Shown: positions 1-11,200 of the stretch, one piece after another | Layout of the letters: every line of letters begins with the position of its first letter | Numbering within the stretch: position 1 is the stretch's first letter | Source of the DNA: Caecitellus pseudoparvulus | Taxonomy: Eukaryota; Bigyra: Bicosoecida | Assembly (NCBI GenBank): GCA_965644315.1 | Contig: CBFFRQ010000162.1 | Coordinates: forward strand, 1 to 36,436 | Length of the DNA: 36,436 nucleotides | Direction of reading: 5' to 3' | The notes under the pieces: model-generated | Told to the model about the DNA's origin: nothing | Database searches by the model: none | What the model saw: only the letters and a program-made list of their open reading frames with translations | Position numbers and translations under genes: made by a program

Positions 1-3000
1 GCACCGGCGACGACGCCAGGCTGCTCACGTTCCCCACCTCCACACGCAGTGAGCTCACTGTCACCGACGGCAGACCCCCGCCCCACACAGTGTACCCGCC
101 AAACGCCGTGTCACCCAAGTACCGACACACCACACCCAGCGACACCACGTCACCAGGCGCCACGTCGTACAGGTGCACACCCTCGAAACGACCCTGACCC
201 GTCACGGCGTCGATCAACACGCCCACACTGCTGCCGCCTGACCCGTCCAAGTCCACTGCCGACCCGCCCGCCAGACTCGCATTCAGCGCACACGCGTGCT
301 CGTACCCCCGCACACGGCTCCACCCACCCACACCGTCACTCGCCTGCACCTCCACATGCAGCAGCGGCTGGAACGCCTCGATGCCCACGCCCGACGCAGA
401 TGACGACGGCAGCACCGGCGACGACGCCAGACTGCTCACGTTCCCCACCTCCACACGCAGTGAGCTCACTGTCACCGACGGCAGACCCCCGCCCCACACA
501 GTGTACCCGCCAAACGCCGTGTCACCCAAGTACCGACACACCACACCCAGCGACACCACGTCGCCAGGCGCCACGTCGTACAGGTGCACACCCTCGAAAC
601 GACCCTGACCCGTCACGGCGTCGATCAACACGCCCACACTGCTGCCGCCTGACCCGTCCAAGTCCACTGCCGACCCGCCCGCCAGACTCGCATTCAGCGC
701 ACACGCGTGCTCGTACCCCCGCACACGGCTCCACCCACCCACACCATCACTCGCCTGCACCTCCACATGCAGCAGCGGCTGGAACGCCTCGATGCCCACG
801 CCCGACGCAGATGACGACGGCAGCACCGGCGACGACGCCAGGCTGCTCACGTTCCCCACCTCCACACGCAGTGAGCTCACTGTCACCGACGGCAGACCCC
901 CGCCCCACACAGTGTACCCGCCAAACGCCGTGTCACCCAAGTACCGACACACCACACCCAGCGACACCACGTCGCCAGGCGCCACGTCGTACAGGTGCAC
1001 ACCCTCGAAACGACCCTGACCCGTCACGGCGTCGATCAACACGCCCACACTGCTGCCGCCTGACCCGTCCAAGTCCACTGCCGACCCGCCCGCCAGACTC
1101 GCATTCAGCGCACACGCGTGCTCGTACCCCCGCACACGGCTCCACCCACCCACACCGTCACTCGCCTGCACCTCCACATGCAGCAGCGGCTGGAACGCCT
1201 CGATGCCCACCCCCGACGCAGATGACGACGGCAGCACCGGCGACGACGCCAGGCTGCTCACGTTCCCCACCTCCACACGCAGTGAGCTCACTGTCACCGA
1301 CGGCAGACCCCCGCCCCACACAGTGTACCCGCCAAACGCCGTGTCACCCAAGTACCGACACACCACACCCAGCGACACCACGTCGCCAGGCGCCACGTCG
1401 TACAGGTGCACACCCTCGAAACGACCCTGACCCGTCACGGCGTCGATCAACACGCCCACACTGCTGCCGCCTGACCCGTCCAAGTCCACTGCCGACCCGC
1501 CCGCCAGACTCGCATTCAGCGCACACGCGTGCTCGTACCCCCGCACACGGCTCCACCCACCCACACCGTCACTCGCCTGCACCTCCACATGCAGCAGCGG
1601 CTGGAACGCCTCGATGCCCACCCCCGACGCAGATGACGACGGCAGCACCGGCGACGACGCCAGGCTGCTCACGTTCCCCACCTCCACACGCAGTGAGCTC
1701 ACAGTCACCGACGGCAGACCCCCGCCCCACACAGTGTACCCGCCAAACGCCGTGTCACCCAAGTACCGACACACCACACCCAGCGACACCACGTCACCAG
1801 GCGCCACGTCGTACAGGTGCACACCCTCGAAACGACCCTGACCCGTCACGGCGTCGATCAACACGCCCACACTGCTGCCGCCTGACCCGTCCAAGTCCAC
1901 TGCCGACCCGCCCGCCAGACTCGCATTCAGCGCACACGCGTGCTCGTACCCCCGCACACGGCTCCACCCACCCACACCATCACTCGCCTGCACCTCCACA
2001 TGCAGCAGCGGCTGGAACGCCTCGATGCCCACCCCCGACGCAGATGACGACGGCAGCACCGGCGACGACGCCAGGCTGCTCACGTTCCCCACCTCCACAC
2101 GCAGTGAGCTCACTGTCACCGACGGCAGACCCCCGCCCCACACAGTGTACCCGCCAAACGCCGTGTCACCCAAGTACCGACACACCACACCCAGCGACAC
2201 CACGTCACCAGGCGCCACGTCGTACAGGTGCACACCCTCGAAACGACCCTGACCCGTCACGGCGTCGATCAACACGCCCACACTGCTGCCGCCTGACCCG
2301 TCCAGAGTCCACTGCCGACCCGCCCGCCAGACTCGCATTCAGCGCACACGCGTGCTCGTACCCCCGCACACGGCTCCACCCACCCACACCGTCACTCGCC
2401 TGCACCTCCACATGCAGCAGCGGCTGGAACGCCTCGATGCCCACCCCCGACGCAGATGACGACGGCAGCACCGGCGACGACGCCAGACTGCTCACGTTCC
2501 CCACCTCCACACGCAGTGAGCTCACTGTCACCGACGGCAGACCCCCGCCCCACACAGTGTACCCGCCAAACGCCGTGTCACCCAAGTACCGACACACCAC
2601 ACCCAGCGACACCACGTCGCCAGGCGCCACGTCGTACAGGTGCACACCCTCGAAACGACCCTGACCCGTCACGGCGTCGATCAACACGCCCACACTGCTG
2701 CCGCCTGACCCGTCCAGAGTCCACTGCCGACCCGCCCGCCAGACTCGCATTCAGCGCACACGCGTGCTCGTACCCCCGCACACGGCTCCACCCACCCACA
2801 CCATCACTCGCCTGCACCTCCACATGCAGCAGCGGCTGGAACGCCTCGATGCCCACCCCCGACGCAGATGACGACGGCAGCACCGGCGACGACGCCAGGC
2901 TGCTCACGTTCCCCACCTCCACACGCAGTGAGCTCACTGTCACCGACGGCAGACCCCCGCCCCACACAGTGTACCCGCCAAACGCCGTGTCACCCAAGTA

Positions 3001-6000
3001 CCGACACACCACACCCAGCGACACCACGTCACCAGGCGCCACGTCGTACAGGTGCACACCCTCGAAACGACCCTGACCCGTCACGGCGTCGATCAACACG
3101 CCCACACTGCTGCCGCCTGACCCGTCCAAGTCCACTGCCGACCCGCCCGCCAGACTCGCATTCAGCGCACACGCGTGCTCGTACCCCCGCACACGGCTCC
3201 ACCCACCCACACCATCACTCGCCTGCACCTCCACATGCAGCAGCGGCTGGAACGCCTCGATGCCCACGCCCGACGCAGATGACGACGGCAGCACCGGCGA
3301 CGACGCCAGGCTGCTCACGTTCCCCACCTCCACACGCAGTGAGCTCACAGTCACCGACGGCAGACCCCCGCCCCACACAGTGTACCCGCCAAACGCCGTG
3401 TCACCCAAGTACCGACACACCACACCCAGCGACACCACGTCGCCAGGCGCCACGTCGTACAGGTGCACACCCTCGAAACGACCCTGACCCGTCACGGCGT
3501 CGATCGACACGCCCACACTGCTGCCGCCTGACCCGTCCAGAGTCCACTGCCGACCCGCCCGCCAGACTCGCATTCAGCGCACACGCGTGCTCGTACCCCC
3601 GCACACGGCTCCACCCACCCACACCGTCACTCGCCTGCACCTCCACATGCAGCAGCGGCTGGAACGCCTCGATGCCCACCCCCGACGCAGATGACGACGG
3701 CAGCACCGGCGACGACGCCAGGCTGCTCACGTTCCCCACCTCCACACGCAGTGAGCTCACTGTCACCGACGGCAGACCCCCGCCCCACACAGTGTACCCG
3801 CCAAACGCCGTGTCACCCAAGTACCGACACACCACACCCAGCGACACCACGTCGCCAGGCGCCACGTCGTACAGGTGCACACCCTCGAAACGACCCTGAC
3901 CCGTCACGGCGTCGATCAACACGCCCACACTGCTGCCGCCTGACCCGTCCAAGTCCACTGCCGACCCGCCCGCCAGACTCGCATTCAGCGCACACGCGTG
4001 CTCGTACCCCCGCACACGGCTCCACCCACCCACACCATCACTCGCCTGCACCTCCACATGCAGCAGCGGCTGGAACGCCTCGATGCCCACCCCCGACGCA
4101 GATGACGACGGCAGCACCGGCGACGACGCCAGGCTGCTCACGTTCCCCACCTCCACACGCAGTGAGCTCACTGTCACCGACGGCAGACCCCCGCCCCACA
4201 CAGTGTACCCGCCAAACGCCGTGTCACCCAAGTACCGACACACCACACCCAGCGACACCACGTCACCAGGCGCCACGTCGTACAGGTGCACACCCTCGAA
4301 ACGACCCTGACCCGTCACGGCGTCGATCAACACGCCCACACTGCTGCCGCCTGACCCGTCCAAGTCCACTGCCGACCCGCCCGCCAGACTCGCATTCAGC
4401 GCACACGCGTGCTCGTACCCCCGCACACGGCTCCACCCACCCACACCGTCACTCGCCTGCACCTCCACATGCAGCAGCGGCTGGAACGCCTCGATGCCCA
4501 CCCCCGACGCAGATGACGACGGCAGCACCGGCGACGACGCCAGGCTGCTCACGTTCCCCACCTCCACACGCAGTGAGCTCACTGTCACCGACGGCAGACC
4601 CCCGCCCCACACAGTGTACCCGCCAAACGCCGTGTCACCCAAGTACCGACACACCACACCCAGCGACACCACGTCGCCAGGCGCCACGTCGTACAGGTGC
4701 ACACCCTCGAAACGACCCTGACCCGTCACGGCGTCGATCAACACGCCCACACTGCTGCCGCCTGACCCGTCCAAGTCCACTGCCGACCCGCCCGCCAGAC
4801 TCGCATTCAGCGCACACGCGTGCTCGTACCCCCGCACACGGCTCCACCCACCCACACCATCACTCGCCTGCACCTCCACATGCAGCAGCGGCTGGAACGC
4901 CTCGATGCCCACCCCCGACGCAGATGACGACGGCAGCACCGGCGACGACGCCAGGCTGCTCACGTTCCCCACCTCCACACGCAGTGAGCTCACTGTCACC
5001 GACGGCAGACCCCCGCCCCACACAGTGTACCCGCCAAACGCCGTGTCACCCAAGTACCGACACACCACACCCAGCGACACCACGTCACCAGGCGCCACGT
5101 CGTACAGGTGCACACCCTCGAAACGACCCTGACCCGTCACGGCGTCGATCAACACGCCCACACTGCTGCCGCCTGACCCGTCCAAGTCCACTGCCGACCC
5201 GCCCGCCAGACTCGCATTCAGCGCACACGCGTGCTCGTACCCCCGCACACGGCTCCACCCACCCACACCATCACTCGCCTGCACCTCCACATGCAGCAGC
5301 GGCTGGAACGCCTCGATGCCCACGCCCGACGCAGATGACGACGGCAGCACCGGCGACGACGCCAGGCTGCTCACGTTCCCCACCTCCACACGCAGTGAGC
5401 TCACAGTCACCGACGGCAGACCCCCGCCCCACACAGTGTACCCGCCAAACGCCGTGTCACCCAAGTACCGACACACCACACCCAGCGACACCACGTCGCC
5501 AGGCGCCACGTCGTACAGGTGCACACCCTCGAAACGACCCTGACCCGTCACGGCGTCGATCGACACGCCCACACTGCTGCCGCCTGACCCGTCCAAGTCC
5601 ACTGCCGACCCGCCCGCCAGACTCGCATTCAGCGCACACGCGTGCTCGTACCCCCGCACACGGCTCCACCCACCCACACCGTCACTCGCCTGCACCTCCA
5701 CATGCAGCAGCGGCTGGAACGCCTCGATGCCCACCCCCGACGCAGATGACGACGGCAGCACCGGCGACGACGCCAGGCTGCTCACGTTCCCCACCTCCAC
5801 ACGCAGTGAGCTCACTGTCACCGACGGCAGACCCCCGCCCCACACAGTGTACCCGCCAAACGCCGTGTCACCCAAGTACCGACACACCACACCCAGCGAC
5901 ACCACGTCGCCAGGCGCCACGTCGTACAGGTGCACACCCTCGAAACGACCCTGACCCGTCACGGCGTCGATCAACACGCCCACACTGCTGCCGCCTGACC

Positions 6001-8274
6001 CGTCCAGAGTCCACTGCCGACCCGCCCGCCAGACTCGCATTCAGCGCACACGCGTGCTCGTACCCCCGCACACGGCTCCACCCACCCACACCATCACTCG
6101 CCTGCACCTCCACATGCAGCAGCGGCTGGAACGCCTCGATGCCCACCCCCGACGCAGATGACGACGGCAGCACCGGCGACGACGCCAGGCTGCTCACGTT
6201 CCCCACCTCCACACGCAGTGAGCTCACTGTCACCGACGGCAGACCCCCGCCCCACACAGTGTACCCGCCAAACGCCGTGTCACCCAAGTACCGACACACC
6301 ACACCCAGCGACACCACGTCACCAGGCGCCACGTCGTACAGGTGCACACCCTCGAAACGACCCTGACCCGTCACGGCGTCGATCAACACGCCCACACTGC
6401 TGCCGCCTGACCCGTCCAGAGTCCACTGCCGACCCGCCCGCCAGACTCGCATTCAGCGCACACGCGTGCTCGTACCCCCGCACACGGCTCCACCCACCCA
6501 CACCGTCACTCGCCTGCACCTCCACATGCAGCAGCGGCTGGAACGCCTCGATGCCCACCCCCGACGCAGATGACGACGGCAGCACCGGCGACGACGCCAG
6601 GCTGCTCACGTTCCCCACCTCCACACGCAGTGAGCTCACAGTCACCGACGGCAGACCCCCGCCCCACACAGTGTACCCGCCAAACGCCGTGTCACCCAAG
6701 TACCGACACACCACACCCAGCGACACCACGTCACCAGGCGCCACGTCGTACAGGTGCACACCCTCGAAACGACCCTGACCCGTCACGGCGTCGATCAACA
6801 CGCCCACACTGCTGCCGCCTGACCCGTCCAGAGTCCACTGCCGACCCGCCCGCCAGACTCGCATTCAGCGCACACGCGTGCTCGTACCCCCGCACACGGC
6901 TCCACCCACCCACACCATCACTCGCCTGCACCTCCACATGCAGCAGCGGCTGGAACGCCTCGATGCCCACCCCCGACGCAGATGACGACGGCAGCACCGG
7001 CGACGACGCCAGGCTGCTCACGTTCCCCACCTCCACACGCAGTGAGCTCACAGTCACCGACGGCAGACCCCCGCCCCACACAGTGTACCCGCCAAACGCC
7101 GTGTCACCCAAGTACCGACACACCACACCCAGCGACACCACGTCACCAGGCGCCACGTCGTACAGGTGCACACCCTCGAAACGACCCTGACCCGTCACGG
7201 CGTCGATCAACACGCCCACACTGCTGCCGCCTGACCCGTCCAGATCCACTGCCGACCCGCCTGCCAGACTCGCATTCAGCGCACACGCGTGCTCGTACCC
7301 CCGCACACGGCTCCACCCACCCACACCGTCACTCGCCTGCACCTCCACATGCAGCAGCGGCTGGAACGCCTCGATGCCCACGCCCGACGCAGATGACGAC
7401 GGCAGCACCGGCGACGACGCCAGACTGCTCACGTTCCCCACCTCCACACGTAGTGAGCTCACTGTCACCGACGGCAGACCCCCGCCCCACACAGTGTACC
7501 CGCCAAACGCCGTGTCACCCAAGTACCGACACACCACACCCAGCGACACCACGTCACCAGGCGCCACGTCGTACAGGTGCACACCCTCGAAACGACCCTG
7601 ACCCGTCACGGCGTCGATCGACACGCCCACACTGCTGCCGCCTGACCCGTCCAAGTCCACTGCCGACCCGCCCGCCAGACTCGCATTCAGCGCACACGCG
7701 TGCTCGTACCCCCGCACACGGCTCCACCCACCCACACCATCACTCGCCTGCACCTCCACATGCAGCAGCGGCTGGAACGCCTCGATGCCCACCCCCGACG
7801 CAGATGACGACGGCAGCACCGGCGACGACGCCAGGCTGCTCACGTTCCCCACCTCCACACGCAGTGAGCTCACTGTCACCGACGGCAGACCCCCGCCCCA
7901 CACAGTGTACCCGCCAAACGCCGTGTCACCCAAGTACCGACACACCACACCCAGCGACACCACGTCACCAGGCGCCACGTCGTACAGGTGCACACCCTCG
8001 AAACGACCCTGACCCGTCACGGCGTCGATCAACACGCCCACACTGCTGCCGCCTGACCCGTCCAGATCCACTGCCGACCCGCCCGCCAGACTCGCATTCA
8101 GCGCACACGCGTGCTCGTACCCCCGCACACGGCTCCACCCACCCACACCGTCACTCGCCTGCACCTCCACATGCAGCAGCGGCTCGAACGCCTCGATGCC
8201 CACGCCCGACGCAGATGACGACGGCAGCACCGGCGACGACGCCAGGCTGCTCACGTTCCCCACCTCCACACGCA
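1..8274. repeat. Tandem array of a 411-bp unit, about 20 copies, coding on the minus strand
   Basis: A unit of 411 bp (412 in six copies) repeats head to tail from the left edge to about 8274, where the sequence diverges after CACACGCA. Copies differ at only a few sites: GATCAAC or GATCGAC; CTCACTGTC or CTCACAGTC; CGTCGCC or CGTCACC; ACCGTC or ACCATC; CCCACGCC or CCCACCCC. The copy next to unique sequence is the most distinct, with a Glu in place of Gln (C at 8184) and GATCT at its junction, as expected at an array edge. Each minus-strand unit encodes 137 residues with two cysteines (EHACAL and VVCRYLG) and two N-glycosylation sequons (NVS, NAS). The array continues beyond position 1. Confidence 0.97.
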
Positions 8275-11200
8275 ACATGGATGCGACCAGGGATATGTTG
8301 AAGGCAAGAGATACCTCGGGAAGCTCTGTGCTGTTGCAGGCGTAGTCGATGCGGTCGGCCGATCCAGGAAGAAGGTTCTCAACACCGATCCAGGAAAGCT
8401 CAGCAAGTCCTTCTTGGAAAACTAAAGTTTGCTGAAGTTTTGGTTGGGCATTTGAGTTAAGTGCGTCGTAGAGTCTTTTCCCGGATGCTGCGTGAATAGC
8501 ACACTCCCATGAGGAAGGAAGAGTGGAGTTTAACCAGGCATTTGGGCTGGAAAGGACTGCGTGGGCGCCTGCTGAATGAACAGGCACCACGGCACTTTCT
8601 GATGACCCCAAGGTCGGTCCAGTTCCGTTCACAAATGCAGCAACCCCAACTGTAGACATTGAAATGTTCTGCACACCTTGTGAAGGCTGCAAACTCCACT
8701 GCTGCCTTGCCAGTGTGACTTGGCACTGGGCCACGACCGAGACGTTGGCTCCACTTGCAGCGTGAATGCGGACGCGAGGGGGGGATGCGGTACCCCCTGA
8801 AGACAGCGTGACATTGATGGAGTTTGTCAGCAATCCATCGAGTAGGAAACTCGGGGAGGTGGGAACCAGACCGACGCTTCCTGCAGCGTACTCGACGTAG
8901 TACATGCAGAACCCGGGCGAACCAGGCACGCGAAGAGAAGCCAATGTCCCATTGAGCGATTCAAAAAGTTGTACTGGCTGCAAGACAGCCACAGGTTTGC
9001 CCCCGTCGAACGCCGCCGGCAACACCGTGTGCAGCTGAGACTCAGCCCACACAGCCTCTACGTTGCCAAACACAAACTGTGGTGGGGTGCCAAACACACT
9101 CGCTTCCTGCTGCCCCAGCGCACAGTGCGCGAGAAAGGTTTCGGAGGAGGACCATGAATCGAACGGAACTAAGGCGTCAAAGGCGGCTGAGGAGATGAAA
9201 CTGCTGGGGCCGGATTCGAACTGCTCCAGGAAAACCCCTCCAATCGAAGCCCCAGATGGCACTTCGCCCGTGCACTGCCCAAGAATGGTTTGCCCAAGAG
9301 GCCACACTTGGCCAACACGAGCCACAGCTGCTGGCGAACCTGAAAAGTTCAGCGCCACAATGGGGTGCGGCGGCAGAAGGGCTGAGCCTAACGCTGAAGG
9401 AAGTACAGGTATATGGGAGGGCGACTCCCACAGCAGGGTCGGGGCGACCAGCTCGACAGGCAAAAATAATGGCGGCATGATGTAGATATGCTCCCAAGTG
9501 CACATAACCTCCACGGTCACCCACAGTGACATGTTCAAGTCAGGGCGTACTGACAGCTTGCTCAAGCCAAGTGCTAGGTGAGGAAACGACAGCGTCCAGG
9601 AAGAGCCATTAGATGCCGACCAGCCCGAAAGCATGGTAACATTCAGTTGGTTCATGCCTGAGGCGTTGAACAGGACATCCGCGGGGTCTGCCGGCCCATC
9701 GCCGTACATGAGCTGCCCGGCTGACAGCCCGGTGCAAGACAGGTGCGAGTTGTCAGCCTCAACCGACGGATAGGAAAATGTGTTCGAGGCACACGGGGCC
9801 GCAACGTGCCCAGGGCCAGTTGCGGGTGACGCATCAACCACGGCCACGGTTGGGCTGCCAATGGGGCGCAAGGCTGAACCCCCGAGGGGTGTCAGAGGCA
9901 CCAAGGGGAGGGCGTCAGCGGCAGAGAGTGGGGCAAACGTGCTGTTGCTGATGAACCCGACATGCACATGAGACATGGACTCCAGAGCCACCAGAGGGAC
10001 AGCTTGAATGTCATGTATGTGCAACGGCGCTGACACGTTCATCAGTGGGCCGGGAGTTGCCCAACCACTGGGCTGCACACGGCAGCCTACAGCCAGGACA
10101 TTCTCCTCTGAAGCTGTGGCTTGCACGCTGAGGTTGCTGAATGCAAGAGCACCTCCTGCAGCCACTTGCCAGGCATCACCCAGAAGCTGTGCAGAGTGCC
10201 CTTCCAGGAAGGACATGGCCGAACCGGGACTACAGCCATTGGAAAATGCTCCCAGCACGAGTACTTCTGCCGAGCATGACATGGTCGCATCAACGAGCAC
10301 CTGCCATTGGGACCCGTTCCAGCGCTCAGCGTGCACTTCAGGTGGTGGACTTAGAGGATGCCTGGCGCCTGATGGGGCGGAGGGGAAGGCAGACCAGCCA
10401 ATGCTTGCGGCAGCAGGATCAGCCCACACGAGCCTGAGATCTGCAACTTGGAGTTCAAGTTGGACCACCTCCCATCTGGGGTGCTCCCAGTGCCGCTTCG
10501 GCAGGGGCGGCTGAATGGCGCAAACAAGCGCGGCAGAATAAGTCCCTGGCACAAGAGAAGGTTGCAAAGCGGGGGGCGATCCTTGGAAGGCGCCATTCGT
10601 CGCGGCGAAGGTGGTATTGCCAGACACGACGTGGGCAGATGACTGCAGGGTGCAATGGCTCGCGGAGTCGGTTTCCAAAATGGCCACGCTGGCACTTGAA
10701 GGTCGCACTGTGGCCCATGGCTGCCCCCCTTCGAAGCATCCAGACCCAGCCCAGTTGCCGCCAGGAGAGACAAACAGCTCAGAGGGGCACGAGACGTTCA
10801 GCGTGGGAGCAAAGTGTACAGTGTTTAAGGCATCCAGGACTGTGCTTGAGTCGATGATGTCCTGCACCACTTGGCCCGAGAAGTCAACACCAAAGTCTCC
10901 GACTAAGCGGGCTCCGTTTGAAACAGCGACCAACGCCTGAGGAAGCACCACAGTCGCGTTCCAAGTGGCCGCTGTCCCCGATAGCACCTGTGCTAGGGCA
11001 GCAGATGACGTCAGCTCCAGCTGAGAGCTCAGCCCGGCTGAGGCATTCGTCGCAGGTGCTTGCGGGGCCACTGCAAGGCACCCACCGTACATGGCAGTGT
11101 TGAACGAGCAGTCGAGACTCGCACCAGATAGGTTCATGGAGGCAGTGAAAGTTTCGACCAAAACAGCCCCGCCAGCACCGTCGTGGGCTGAGTTGCCTGC

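Noticed and set aside
49-6366. Long plus-strand open frames (up to 891 codons) across the repeat array
   Set aside because: They are the antisense of the minus-strand repeat. One stop-free 411-bp unit repeated in tandem makes any open antisense frame long. The composition (Pro/Thr/Arg/His) is implausible, and the minus frame continues a clear protein.
1-8274. CRISPR-like or satellite interpretation of the array
   Set aside because: There are no alternating repeats and unique spacers. The whole 411-bp unit is repeated and stays in frame with a secreted protein.
9205-9230. tRNA-like GGATTCGAAC segment (T-loop pattern on the minus strand)
   Set aside because: It lies inside the continuous coding frame of the giant protein, and no acceptor or anticodon stem pairs around it.
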